Positions 34,456 to 46,822 of a stretch of DNA of 64,000 nt are shown in pieces (the stretch's first letter is position 1; each line of letters starts with the position of its first letter). The translations under genes were made by a program, and so were the position numbers. Source of the DNA: Nicotiana tabacum (Eukaryota > Streptophyta > Magnoliopsida > Solanales > Solanaceae); contig NC_134085.1 in NCBI RefSeq assembly GCF_000715075.1, positions 133,872,060-133,936,059 on the forward strand. The letters are read 5' to 3'. The notes beneath the pieces are model-generated. The model saw only the letters and a program-made list of their open reading frames with translations. It had not been told where the DNA came from and made no database searches.

Positions 34456-36984
34456 TAAGGGATAGCCCGAGTCGTTCCGCGACTTTAAATCGGGTGCTTC
34501 TTGGGAGGCAACCCATGGTTTTGTTGTAATTTGTCGTGCCGCGACGCGCTTGTTGGGAGGCAACCCAATGTTTTGTATTTTTCTTTATTTTTTATGTTTG
34601 ATTTTGAATTGTGGAATTATTGACATGTTTATGAATGTTGGAGGAATGAAGATGTGCAAATTCGAATACTAGGGTGAAGAAATCATGACAAAAGGCCGAA
34701 AATGGCTAAACTTGAAAAGCTAAAAAATGGCCAGCATTGGGCTCGTCTAAATCCGTGCCTTGCGTGAAGGCAGATGCGGCCTAGGCCAGCTAATTGACCA
34801 AAAATACAGTAAAGTGGCGGTATGGCGCGCCCCACTTTGCGATTTTTTTCCCTTTCTTAATTTTTTCTTTCTTTTTTGGCTATATTCCTAAATAGGTTAG
34901 TTTTAATTCTTTTTCCTCATTCAACACCCCTAACGGCCCACTCCCCTATTCATTCAAAAAAAATCCTTTCCCCAGTTCGTTTCTTTATTCCCATTCCCAA
35001 TCCTTGTTCCTTCTTGTTCAACGCCTCAAGTAAGTTGTTTATTTTTTTTCTTTGCCTGTTTCATTGTTCCTATCCCCCACATAACAGGCCCCTCCCTTTT
35101 TCCCTTAGGTTTATTTTTTTGTTTTTCTCCTTCTTTCTTATTATTGTTTATTTTGATAGAGTAATTGAAATTTGAATTTTAGAGCATAGTTTGCTCAAAA
35201 TATTGTTGGTTGTTATGCATAGGTATGTGGGAAACTACAATTCCCACAACTTACTCAAATTGGGAGGGTAAAACACATGTTACTTGCATTGAAACATGAT
35301 GGTAAATATTATGCATATAAGGTGCTCGAAAAATTTCCCGAATGAAAATTTTGATAGGTTTTGAGAAGTCTAGTAGCAAGACTAATTGTTTTGGTAATAT
35401 GAATATCTCTTGAGTGTGGGGTAACCGTTTGGGTGTATTTGCACTTAACTTGCATTCATTTTAGAACGAATGTCAACCCGCGACCAACTTAGGCACGACT
35501 CGTGCGTCGTCCTACCCACTTGATTTTCAATGATGCTAAGTAATCTTATATCAATGTAATTAAGTTGTAGTAGACACTTGTACCCTAGTTACACACTTAT
35601 GCCTTCGGGCTAAGTGTGGGGGTGCAATGTATACCGCTATGACTCAATGTTACACATTATACTAATATTTGTTTTGTATCGTTGTAGGTGAAACGACCAT
35701 CTCTAAAATATAAATTAGAAGCCATGGAGCTGATGGTAGTGGTAAGACACCCCAAAGAAAACACCAACTGATAAAATGTAGCGGAGAAGGGTGCTACAGA
35801 GGCACGAACAAAGGCTAGGCATGCTAAGGAAAAGACTGGAACTTCTGAGGTGGATACTAAGGCCACCAATCTGTACACTGAGCAGCCTGAGATATGATGA
35901 GGGAGTTTCTGACACTGACTCTACTATTAATCATTTATTGTATGTTTCTGTGATATTGTGGGGTGGGGGTGCAAGAATTTGATTTTTGTGGCATGTGTTT
36001 AATTGCTAGCGATACATTTTGTTATGATCACACTTAAGGCCATTATAATTGTATAATTATAGTTAGCTTTTTATTGGCGTAAACCCATGTTTTCTTTAAA
36101 CCACAGTTCTTTTCCGAGGATGACATTTTCTTGAACTGGGTAGTCTTAGGTAGTTTTTCTTTCTCAAACTTTGTAAAAGAATTTGTGGACTTTGCCTGAT
36201 GATGGATTGCCTTGATAGTTTTCTTGAGGGTTTAAAGTCTAAAAAAAAATTCTTTTCCTTTGTTTGTTTTGAACTGATATTGGGGTGGGAAGAGATTGAG
36301 TATTGTGATTTATGATATATTTTATACCGGGGCTTAGATCTGGAGCATTTGTGCTTAATAGTTTCCTCGTAATTCTTGTGAGTATGTGACTTGAGAATAT
36401 ATGTGACTTTACTCTGACTCTTGGGCCTCATCTTTTGACTCTTGTCATGTAATTCCTATCTAGTTTAGTTTTATGATGACTGTGCTTAACTTCTTTAACT
36501 TGAGTGTTGGGTCTGAGCCGTCTTGAGTAGGTCATGTGAGTTATGCGAGGTGAGATGTTTGAGTTGTACTTTGTGCCATCCCAGGCTAATCTAGAACTTT
36601 CCCCGTGTGTGAGTCAAAGCGAAATGATTAAGTATCGTTAGGCTATCAGATGATATAGGCTTTTTTTTATTGACCATTGAGCCACTTTTGTCCACCGGTG
36701 CCAATATTATCCATAGTCAACCCTTTTGAGCCTCTAAACCTTTTCCTTGGCACCCACATTACAAGATTAATTCCCCTTGTTCTTAATCAAATCTTGTTCA
36801 CCCTTTACCTTCGAAAGCACTCAAGTCACTATAAGAGTAAAGAGAGAGACCGGGTAGCTTTTGAGTGGAACCATAGGAAGGCCGAGAAGGCGCGTTGTGT
36901 TTAAATGAATTACTAGCTGGAAACACCAAAATTAAGGGGAGTGTAAAAAGAAGAAAAAAATAGATTTTGAAATACACCTCTCAT

Positions 36985-37024
36985 GTATTGATCTGGGCTA
37001 GTGAGTATTGATCTGGGCTAGTGA
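36985..37024 (+). repeat. Perfect 20-bp tandem duplication
   Basis: GTATTGATCTGGGCTAGTGA occurs twice head to tail in the D 3' region. Confidence 0.9.
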
Positions 37025-37058
37025 GAGCATCTACGTGATGATATGCTTAAAGAAGAAA

Positions 37059-37168
37059 GGCCTAATCGTGTATTGGTCCATGGCATGATATTGACTTAGT
37101 CGTGATGAGAAGGTGTTTGAAAGTGAAGTGTAGTGTATTAAAGTGCTTAGGAGGGATAGTCACTATTT
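37059..37168 (+). repeat. 110-bp direct repeat left of B
   Basis: Starts GGCCTAATCG and ends GTCACTATT. It recurs at 51464-51572 directly after element B, with about 13 differences counted by eye (about 88% identity). Confidence 0.85.
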
Positions 37169-37177
37169 TTTTCACAC

Positions 37178-37835
37178 TGTCAAGGGTCATCAAGGCCCGA
37201 TCTCGGGGCAGTGCAGACAACGGCTATATTAGAGAAGAGGGAAGTTCCCAAGGCGCTTGGCTAAGACTGACAGAGCCTAGCGGGATATTCTAAACCCAAT
37301 GTAGGGAGTCAGGACATCATATCTAGCTGTCCCATCCCCGTATCCGAGTAGTTAATGTATTTTGTACTATGTTATGATTCCCCTCCTATATAAGGGGCAT
37401 TCCTACCATTTTTGTAAACTCTGTTGCTCCAGCTGCTCTATAAGGAATATAGAAGAACACTCTCTTTGCTCTCTCATACACTCTCTTGATATTATTGCTT
37501 TCATTTATTATCTTCATATTGGTTCATCATTTATTGCTTATCATTGGCCCTAAAGAGCCTTCGTTAATTATTTCATAACTGTTAGCCCTACCTCGATCAC
37601 CTACAATAGCTTGAACTCGAGCCCTAGAATTGACCTCGATGCCCCAAATCGATAGGCCCGAGGCCCCAAATAGCTGACCTAACGGTTTGATTATAGCTCT
37701 TTCCCTAACTTTATTTTGTCTCTAAATCCCATATACTTAGCATCAACTGCTTAACAAACTAGCATAAAAATAGATCACGTGTTTTTAGAGTACCATCAAC
37801 AAATTTAATTGTTATTACCATTTTCACGGTAAACA
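37178..37835 (+). repeat. Element B 5' LTR (658 bp)
   Basis: Starts TGTCAAGGGTCATC and ends CGGTAAACA. It is collinear with 50804-51463 with few differences. A TATA box (TATATAAGG) is at 37387, and a CTCTCTTTGCTCTCTCATAC pyrimidine block follows. The 3' copy begins TTTCAAGG instead, so the exact outer end is uncertain. Confidence 0.85.
37387..37395 (+). promoter_or_regulatory. TATA box of B 5' LTR
   Basis: TATATAAGG, kept as TATATAAGA at 51014-51022 in the 3' LTR. Confidence 0.65.
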
Positions 37836-37838
37836 GTT

Positions 37839-37855
37839 TGGCGCATACCGTGGGG
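37839..37855 (+). other. Primer binding site of B
   Basis: TGGCGCATACCGTGGGG, three bases after the LTR end. The TGG start is as expected for a tRNA 3' CCA; the tRNA is not assigned. Confidence 0.65.
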
Positions 37856-38046
37856 CTAAAAATAATAGTGATTATTTTCTTGCTGGTTTCGTCACACAAC
37901 GTAAGTTATCTTTCACACCTATTCTTGTCCAAGATCTTCAAATTTTAGGTAGAGGTGAAAACAACTACCTGGAAAACCGAGGAGAAAATGGTGTGGCTAT
38001 TCCAGCCTGGGCACAAAAAGATATCCCTCAACAGGTCGTTCATATG

Positions 38047-38700
38047 ATTATTGGAGGGACCGACATTCCTTAAGGGCCCATGATCAAGCGGACAAAAATA
38101 TCCGCCGCAATAGAAGGGACAATTCGAGACCGCGTGGCCGAAGACACCCTCACATTCAGCGAAGAAGATCTCAAGATCTTGACTGAACCACAATACGATG
38201 TGCTGGTAATCTCATTTCTTTTAAACAGTGTCCGAGTAAAATGTGTGCTCATGGATCCAGGAAGCTCGACCAACGTGATCAGGTCAGGGGTAGTACAATA
38301 GCTTGGGCTACTCGACCAGATCATACTCGCCTCCTAAGTCCTCCACGATTTCAACATGACCGGCGAAATAACGAAAGAAGGAATCACCCTCCCATTATAC
38401 ACGTCCGGCATGGTTCAGAACACAAAGTTTCAAGTCGTCAATAGAGACGTAAGGTATAATGCATTACTTGGCAGGCCGTTGATACACAGCATGAGGGTAG
38501 TACCGTCAACCCTACACCAGATGATTAAATTTCCGACTAAGGATGGCATAATGACCATATAGGGAGAACAACATGCAGCAAAAGAAATGTTCGTGGTTTA
38601 CCAGGAGGAGTCAACCCCTGTACTCCTGACCTTGGATGTGTCTGGGAACATACAGACTCCCGAGGATGACGAAGAAGATTTTCTCTCTCCTTAAACTTTT
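38047..38700 (+). pseudogene. Element B gag end and protease
   Basis: Only about 210 bases separate the PBS from coding that already resembles the gag-protease link (MIIGGTDIP, then a stop). The protease strand reads CVLMDPGSSTNVI, with Pro where the catalytic Thr or Ser is expected. YNALLGRPLIHSMRVVPSTL follows. At least five stops lie between 38070 and 38760. Confidence 0.8.
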
Positions 38701-38760
38701 GTTTCCCCCTAAGAGTCGGATGCAACGAAATTGACGATCGAATATCTGGAGTAAGCTATT

Positions 38761-39700
38761 TTGATCGAACACCTCCCCGATCGGAAGGTATATCTAGGAA
38801 CGGGATTAACCCCTGAACTTAGGAAAATTTTTATCCAGTTTTTTATCGATAATATCGACTGTTCTGTATGGTCCCAATTAGACATGACAGGTATCCCTCT
38901 GGAAATAACCTCCCTCCGACTGAGTGTCGACCCCGGGTTTAAACCGGTGAAGCAAAAAAGAAGACCCCAGTTCGAGATAAAACATGCATTCATTAAGGAT
39001 AAGGTAACGAAACTCCTTAAAATAGGATCCATCAGAGAAGTAAAGTACCCCGAGTGGCTGGTCAACGTATTAGTGGTACCCAAAAAGGGAAATAAGCTAA
39101 GAATGTGCGTAGACTATAAAGACTTAAATAAGGCATGTCCTAATGATTCGTTCCCATTTCCTAATATCGATCACCTGATTGATGCTACGGCCTGCCACAA
39201 GACCCTCACCTTTCTCGATGCCTACTCGGGGTACACCCAAATTCAAATGAACCCCGAGGACAGGGAGAAGACTTCGTTCATCACAAAATATGGTACATAC
39301 TGTTACAACGTAATGCCTTTCAAATTGAAAAATGCAGGGGCTATGTACCAGCGCCTAGTTAATAAAATGTTCGAGCATCAAGTAGGAAAATCCATGGAAG
39401 TTTATATTGACGACATGATAGTTAAGTCCCTACGCGTAGAGGACCATATGATTCATTTGTAGGAAATGTTCGACATCCTCAGAATTTACAACATGAAGCT
39501 CAACTCCGAGAAATGCACCTTCGGAGTAGGTTCGGGAAAATTCCTAGGCTTCATGGTATCAAACAGGGGGATCGAGCTCAACCCCGATAAAATCAAGGCC
39601 ATCCAAGAAATCACGGTGGTAAATAAATTCAAGGTTGTGCAACGGCTGACAGGGTGAATAGCGACCCTAGGTAGGTTCATATCAAGGACATCCAACAAGA
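38761..39700 (+). pseudogene. Element B reverse transcriptase
   Basis: 233 open codons followed by a stop at 39460 and a second open part. It shows FKPVKQKRRPQ, VLVVPKKGNKLRMCVDYKDL, FLDAYSGYTQIQM, MPFKLKNAGAMYQRLVNKMF and the catalytic YIDD (39403-39414). The thumb has KCTFGVGSGKFLGFMVSNRG. The catalytic Asp residues are kept; stops inactivate it. Confidence 0.92.
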
Positions 39701-40180
39701 GCCATCATTTCTTTTCTTTGCTCAAGATGAAAAATAGCTTTGAATGGACTCCGGAATGCCAACACGCCTTAGAAGAGTGAAACGATATTTGACTAGCCCA
39801 CCTCTGCTCCATACTCCAAAGGAGGACGAAACATTATACCTATACCTAGCCATATCCAAAATAGTGGTAAGCGGTGTACTGGTCCAAGAGGAACAACGTA
39901 CGCAATTTCCTGTTTATTATGTAAGCTGGACCCTAGGAGATGCCGAAATTAGGTATCCGTAGCTAGAAAAACTATCTCTCACGCTAATAAGCGCCTCGCG
40001 AAAATTAAAACCCTATTTTAAATGCCACCGTATTTGCGTTCTGAAGACATACCCTCTCCAGAGCATATTGCATAAACCCAAGCTATCGGGCCGATTGGCC
40101 AAATGGTCCATCAAACTCGGGGGGTATGATGTCGAGTACCAACCTAGAACAGCCATCAAGTCCTAGATCCTGGCAGACTT
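39700..40180 (+). pseudogene. Element B first RNase H (degenerate)
   Basis: LYLYLAISKIVVSGVLVQEE then PVYYVSWTLGDAEIRYP and LEKLSLTLISASRKLKPYF mark the usual gypsy RNase H between RT and the second RNase H. Catalytic acids are not clear and stops interrupt it, in line with the decayed native RNase H of Tat elements. Confidence 0.75.
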
Positions 40181-40181
40181 C

Positions 40182-40838
40182 ATGGCAGATTTCTCGCCCT
40201 CCCTCGTACTCGAGGTAGAGAAGGAACTTTTGCTAAAATCAAGCATGTCTACCGGGGTATGGACACTATTCACTGACGGCGCCACAAACGTAAGAGGATC
40301 CAGATTTGGTATAGTCCTAAAGCCGGTTGTCGGCGGCATAATCAGACAATCTATAAAAACTGCAAAGTTGACTAACAATGAAGCCGAGTACGAGGCTATG
40401 ATTGCAGGTTTAGAACTGGCCAAAAGCTTAGGAGCCGAGATCATCGAGGCAAAATGCGATTCACTCCTAGTAGTGAGCCAGGTGAACGGGAGCTACGAAG
40501 CTTGGGAAGACATGATGCAGAGATATTTGGATAAAATCCAAGTGGCACTACGTCGTTTCAAAGAGTGGACCTTAGCCCATGTACCTCGAGAGCAGAACAG
40601 CAAGGCTGATGCCCTCGCGAACCTGGGATCATCTATTGAAGAAGATGACCTACTCCCTGGGGCTGTTGTTCAGCTATCTAAATCAGTGGTCGAGGAAGGT
40701 CATGCCAAGATTAATTCCACTAGCCTAACATGGGATTGGAGAAATAAATATATTAATTATTTAAGAGATGGAAAACTCCTACGGATCCAAAAGAATCGAG
40801 GGGCCTGCAACCAAACCAGCCCGATTCTCACTCGATGA
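40182..40838 (+). pseudogene. Element B second (archaeal-like) RNase H
   Basis: 218 open codons. It has LFTDGATN (first Asp), TNNEAEYEAMIAGLELAKSL (Glu), KCDSLLVVSQVNGSYEA (Asp) and HVPREQNSKADALANLGSS (Asp). This acidic set and the TNNEAEYEA motif define the extra RNase H of Tat-type elements. It is the best-kept domain in the element, ending before a stop at 40838. Confidence 0.9.
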
Positions 40839-41950
40839 GAACGAGACTCTGTACAGAAGGACTTTCAATGGACCCCTGGCGGTATGCTTGGGACCAGGTG
40901 ATACAGACTATGTACTCTAAGAAATTCACGAGGGTACTTGCGGAAACCATTTCGGCACCGACTCCTTAGTCCGAAAGGTGATCAGGGCAGGCTACTACTG
41001 GGACAACATGGAAAAAGACACCAAGGATTTGTCCAAAAGTGCAACAAATGCCAGAGATTTGCCCATGATTCACCAGCCCAACGAGCAACTACATTCGGTC
41101 TTATCGCCATGACCATTCATGAAATGGGGAATGGACATCGTCGGACCCCTACCAACGGCACTAGGTAAAGCTAAATTCATTTTATTTCTGACTGACTATT
41201 TTCCAAAATGGGTGGATGCATAGGCCTTCGAGAAAATCAGAGAAAAAGAAGTCATTAACTTCATATGGGATCATATTATGTGCCGATTCAGGATACCCTT
41301 CGAGATAACATGCGACAACGGGAGACAGTTCATCGGAAGCAAGGTAACACAGTTCCTTGAAGACCACAAAATCAAGAGAATCCTGTCAATGCCTTACCAC
41401 CCATGTGCAAATGGCCAGGCCGAGTCCACAAATAGAACCATCATCCAGAACTTAAAAAAGAAGCTGGAAAGCATCAAGGGAAAGTGGAGAGAAATGTTGC
41501 CCGAACTACTATGGGCATACCGAACAACTTCAAAATCGAGCACAAGGGAAACTCTAGTATACGACACCGAGGCTCTGATACCGGTGGAGGTCGGGGACCC
41601 GAGCGCTAGATTACAACACACCACCTGGAGCTCGAACAACGAGGCCATGACAACGGCCCTCGAACTTCTAGATGAAAACGAGAAACCTCGCTGGTCCGAA
41701 TGGCCGCCTAGAAGCAAAGAATTGAAAGATATTATAACAGGAGAACAAACCTCCGATACTTCAGGGTTGGGACTTAGTCCTAAGGAAAGTCACTCTCAAT
41801 ACCCGAAACCCTAATGAAGGAAGGCTAGGCCAAAATTGGTAGGGACCGTACTGTGTCCTCGGAGTAGTCGGCAAAGGGTCTTATAATCTCGGCACCATGG
41901 AGGGCGAGCAGCTTTCGAGCAACTGGAACATATCAATGCTTAAACGGTAT
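40839..41950 (+). pseudogene. Element B integrase
   Basis: Zinc region near 40928-41060 (GNHFGTDSL, then CNKCQRFAHDS in a shifted frame). The core has MDIVGPLP near 41130, TCDNGRQF near 41310 and GQAESTNR near 41415, so DDE is intact. The open part is 41278-41814. The C-terminal end decays after LLWAYRTTSKSSTRET. Confidence 0.88.
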
Positions 41951-44256
41951 TATTGCTAGGGCATCCGATTGAAAATTCCGTAAACACCCTCAAGCAGATG
42001 TTGCTCTGTTTTCCTTCGACCAAATTTTGTCCCCAATGGGGTTTTGCCGGCAAGGTTTTTAACGAGGCAACATCCACATGCTACCTGAGGAAGACTCGAC
42101 AAGTATTCCAGGCTTCTTTTGCAATCAACCCCGAATACTGGAGGGCATCCCCCTGGGTCCCATTTGCAAAACGATGTATCGGGCCAAACGGTCGAACGAA
42201 CCGTGCCTATATAGTCGGTCCCCGACAACGAAACAATGTATACTTGTGTCAAGAAATCAAAGAATACCTTTTGTCAAAGCACCTCATACTCCAAAGGAAA
42301 CTCAACACTTTTGCTAGAATGATTCCTCCACCAAAGACGTCCCGAATACTCGGAGACTAGCGTCAATAATTCGACACCCGCATGACCTCAGGGTAGGAAC
42401 TCCAAACTCACAAGCCCTCAACGAGGCAACATGAAAATCACGAAACATCTCCAAAGCCAAAAGTGCCCCGAACACTCGGGAACTGGCGCCGATATCTCCA
42501 AAATCGCATGACCTCAGGGTCGGGATATCCAAAATCGTAAGCCCTCAACGAAGAAATACAAAGTTTGCAAATAATGGCTCCCGAGTCAAGAAACCCTCGA
42601 CGACTTGAGGACTGCCGTCAAGCACCATCTCCATCGATTTATCAAAACCCGAGGCCATAAGACCCCGAGCGGGCAGACTCGGTCTCGTAAGACCTATGTA
42701 AGGCAGCAATTATATCTATAAGACCTCAAGCAAGGCATGAGCAATACTTGTACCAAGTATCCATAAATGTAAGACCTCAAAGGCATGAAAAACTTGTAAG
42801 ACCTTACTAAAGGCATAAACCCGATCTCAAAGTTTTGGCTATTTATCAAACTTGTAATACTCCTAAAAAGGCATACCCTTGATATAGATGCCAAAACTAT
42901 CTCATTCGGGATCAAAATGGCTCCGGCCAAACACAAGTGACTCTGGTCACATGGTTGTACTAGCCAAACTAACACGACTCAGGGACGCCCGGCCCTCGCT
43001 ACAAAATCACAGGCCATTACTTCGAATCTACTTCGAAAAGAACCAGTTAAACAGGCTACCCTCGGCATAGGCAAAAGAGCTTCGATCATGTCATCTCCAA
43101 ATCACAGGCGTCAAGCTACTCAGCCTCCGAACCAAACTTCCCGAGGTGCTCAAACATCGCCGCAAGTTACTCGAAATTGAGGTTCTTCCCAAACCAATGA
43201 TGAGTCAGGAAAAAATTACTTCAAAAGTCCTTAACGAGAGGAAAATAAAGCCTACATAAAAGGTCGCATCGACCAAGCGCGTAAGAGCCGTTGTCGCCAA
43301 CCTAATGAGCCTCAGGGCCACATACATAAGAGGTCGCATCGACCAAAAACATAAGAGCCACTATCACCAGCCTGAAATATGAAAACTTAAGGGTCTAAAT
43401 AAGACCGAGTCATAACTCGATTCAGGGCTGGACCCAAAACAGTTAACCAAATATGCCTAAGGGCAAACGCGTAAGAGCCATTGTTACCAACCCACACAAA
43501 AAGGCTGCATCGGCCCAAGGCGTAAGAGCTATTGTCGCCAGCCCCCACAGAACTTGAGGGTGCTCGAGTCGAAACCTAACTCGGAGACTGAACCCAAAAT
43601 AGTTAGTTAAACATGCCTAAGAGCAAAGCATAAGAGCCATTGTTGCCAGCCTAATGAGCCCAGGGCCATACACACAAGAGGTCGCTTTGACCCAAGGCAT
43701 GAGAGCCATTATCGCCAGCCTAATGAGCCCCAGGGCCATGCACATGAAAGGCCGCTTCGACCCAAGACGTAAGAGCCATTGTCTCCAACCTGCACATAAG
43801 GACGCTCCAACCCAACGTGTAAGAACCTAAGGGCTAGCTCAAAATCCTAAAAATTTGAGGCTCAGATGAACTCGAGTCGAGATCCGACTCGGAGACTGAG
43901 CTCGACCTAATAAGTAAAAACACAAGAGATCAAATGCCAGCTTACTCTAAGAAGGGGGAACCGACTCAGTGTGTACAAGTCACTATCACCAACCTTGATG
44001 GTAGAGAAGCCCGGGGATCTAACCCGAAGATCGGGATCCTGGGTCGAATGCCAAAGAACATCACATAGTATTTTTGAAAAGCAAAAAGGAAGGAAGGAAT
44101 AGGAAATAAAAGGCCTTCTCATAACCTCTAGGGGTATGTTTACAAGTCTTGAAAAAACACTTACAAAGAGAGAACCAAACAGAATCCTAATCTATCAGCG
44201 AAAGGGAGGCCTTCTGTGCGTCCACCAAAGGTTGCACCCCGATAACTATGGGTCCT
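41951..44256 (+). repeat. Element B 3' region with degenerate short tandem repeats
   Basis: Non-coding. Two repeat fields are visible. At 42660-42870 a TAAGACCTCA...GGCAT motif recurs. At 43255-43830 a unit with GTAAGAGCC(A/G)TTGTC(G/A)CCA and GGTCGC(A/T)TCGACC recurs about seven times at 60-90 bp spacing. Such 3' repeats are known in Tat elements. Confidence 0.75.
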
Positions 44257-46084
44257 TCAGCGGCCCCTCTTAGACGGCCTCTTCCTCTCCAGGGCTCCGC
44301 CTTCTCTTTTATCAACTCCTGAGCCACTGCTCGGCGTACCCCTAAAAGCAAGCAAGGCAGAGTCTCTCATCTCCAGGGTCTCCACTCTCTCGAACTCAGC
44401 AGGCAAAATGATATCTCCCAAACGTATGTCCACTGCCCAAGTCAACCTTGGCTCGTCCCCCTCGAGTGCCCCTTCGGCTTGGGCGCTTGTCATAATAGCA
44501 TCTTCTCAATGCAAAGATATAAGCGTCTCGGCTTCAGTCTTGATCCTGGATAATGCAGCCTCCAGCTCGCAATGGAGACCCCTGTACTTGTCGCTATCCT
44601 CCCTCGCCTCACTAAGATGACGCCCAACTAATATCACCTTCTCCTGGAGGGCATCCCTCTCAAAAGATATCTATCTCTCACGCCGTTTGAGTTTAGAGAC
44701 TTCAGAGTCTCTGGCCCGAAGCTCCTCCCTCAACAGGGCGCGTTCCTCCTTAAACTACACAAATTAGATCCAATATGTTAAAACACTGGGATCTGGCAAA
44801 ACATTCGGATAAATGTAAACGGGGACTAGATAACCTGTTCAGTAAGGAGGGCCTTCTCACGCTTGAGACGGGTCACCTCGACCTGATCCCAGGTGAAAGT
44901 CTGATTGTAAAGCACCTTGGCCTAAAGACAGGAAAAAAGACAAGTTAGAAAGATGAAGGTCAACGCAACCGAGGCCCTAGCAACAGGTAGGGAAAACAGA
45001 GATTACCTGCTCACAAAGCCTGCTCATTTCACTAAAGACGAGGGAAACAACGACCATAGAAACTCCTTCAGAGACCGTTGAGAGCTTTTCAAGCACATCT
45101 CCGCCTTTGACAGGCATCCATGCATCAAGGGATTCTTCACACGGGGCATCTTGCACTCCTTTAAAAGGTAGGGTCGCTCCCTGAGGAGAATCGATCACAA
45201 CCACGACACTGGCAAGATCGGTCAGGACCATCCCTTGTCCATTCAGGGTCCCTGAACTAGGCCCCTCCAAACCACTTAACGAAGGCACCTCAGATCGAGG
45301 AGAACTCTTACCACTGACCAGCTCGGGTGAAAAACCCGATACTCCCTCAATTGTCTCTCCGCCACAAAGTGGGGCTGCAACGACATCAATCTCTAGCTCG
45401 GAAGCCACCATCTCTATGGCCTTAGGATCGGCCAGGTTTATCCCTCCCTCAGGCGCCGCCGAGAAGCTATTTTCCTCCTCACCCTCAACTCGAGGGTTTC
45501 CTACCGTTTTCGAGGTTAGATCCGCCGGGTTGGCTTTAGTCTCCCCCACCTTAATCTTCTTAGATTTAGAAGGTTTGTCCAATGGATCCCTTTGTCTTTT
45601 CTTCCCTTCATTGGGCACCAAAATGCCTTCCTCGCCGGGTAATGCTCCCTTCATCAAGGGGACTTCCTCCAGACCTACACAAAGGCAAGAGGTAAGCGCA
45701 AGGAACGGGAACACTTCCAGTAGCGATTTAAATCAAAAGGGATGACTACAACAAGGGTGGAGGCTCACCATGATCCTTAGCTTCCCACCGGGACAGGGAT
45801 AAATTATGCCACACTCCCTCAGCATATGGGCAGATCGAGTATAGACGACTGACCTAATTTTGGAGGTCCAAAACCGCACCGGGGTAAATTGCTACGGCTG
45901 CAGCAAAAAAATGTTAAGTGCTTGAAAGAACATAGCCAAAGAAAAGCAAGGGAAGGCAAGGTAACGTGTCTACTTACGCTCCACATTCCACCTCTCGGGG
46001 AACGACATCTTTTCCACCGGGATCAGATCAAAAGTCCTCACTCGAACAAATCGGCTTATCCATCCCCCCTTTCCAAGCTCCTCG

Positions 46085-46092
46085 GTACAAGC
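46085..46092. other. hAT target duplication, left (GTACAAGC)
   Basis: Matches 49804-49811 (GTACAGGC) at 7 of 8 positions. Eight bases is the hAT rule. Confidence 0.85.
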
Positions 46093-46099
46093 TAAGACT

Positions 46100-46265
46100 G
46101 TCCAATGGGACGGGACGGCCCGTCTCGTCCCGCATCCCGTCTCGGTCCCGTCCCGTCCCATCCCATACCAAGTTAAACGGGATGGGTCAATGTTAAACGG
46201 GACATGGGATGGGATGGGACGACCATTTTGTCTCGTTTGTCCCCTCCCGTTCCGCGTCCCGCCAG
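46100..46265. repeat. hAT left subterminal GGGACGGG box cluster
   Basis: At least ten CGTCCCGTCCC or GGGACGGGA boxes in both orientations. Mirrored at 49688-49795. They are probably transposase binding sites by analogy with other hAT elements. Confidence 0.75.
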
Positions 46266-46822
46266 AATTTTTTATTTTATTGTAAAACTAGCCATTGGGC
46301 AACGACTTAAATTGCAAAAATAGCTGTTGCCAACGATCCAAACAGTCCCTACCCCCCTCCCCCAAACTTTTAATATAACCTCTAAGTTTATTAAATTACA
46401 CTTTGGCCCTCTTTTCTACTATAAATACCCCCATTCTTCTTCATTTTTTCCCACAAAAAGTCAATCTTCTCTCTCAAATCTCTTACATTCTAATATTTTA
46501 TCTATATTATTCTCTCAATTTTGTTACTATCAAGTGATAACTTTTAAGTTTCAAATTTCAAGTATTTGGGCATATTTTTTGGAGCAAATTTCAAGCTTCA
46601 AATTAATTCGTCAAGTATTTAGAGAAATATTTTGGGCAATTTCTCCAAGTTTCAATATTTAATCACGGTGCACTCGTTTCATCTCCTAATTTTAATATAT
46701 AATTTTTGCGTATCATTTTAGTGCTTAATTGTTGTGTTTACTTTATGTGTTATATTTTCGTATTTCATTTGTTTGTTTAATTTTTGTGTTAAGCTTTTTT
46801 AATTTAATTTCGTATTTAAATT

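Larger units (their letters stand above)
34456..37177 (+). other. Element D non-coding 3' region, left part
   Basis: 2.7 kb after integrase. It has two GGGAGGCAACCCA runs (34503-34565), a pyrimidine-rich stretch (34845-35140), a PPT-like AAGTGTGGGGGTG near 35612, and weak coding traces near 35700-35910 that may be an env-position ORF remnant. A perfect 20-bp tandem duplication lies at 36985-37024. No intact gene is seen. It is broken at 37178 by element B and resumes at 51464. Confidence 0.65.

Noticed and set aside
34876..35175. 99-codon Phe/Leu-rich frame resembling a membrane protein
   Set aside because: It arises from a pyrimidine-rich tract in the 3' region of element D; there is no signal beyond composition.
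45416..45745. Plus-strand 109-codon frame
   Set aside because: It is opposite the antisense gene exon of element B, has no family resemblance and no start context.
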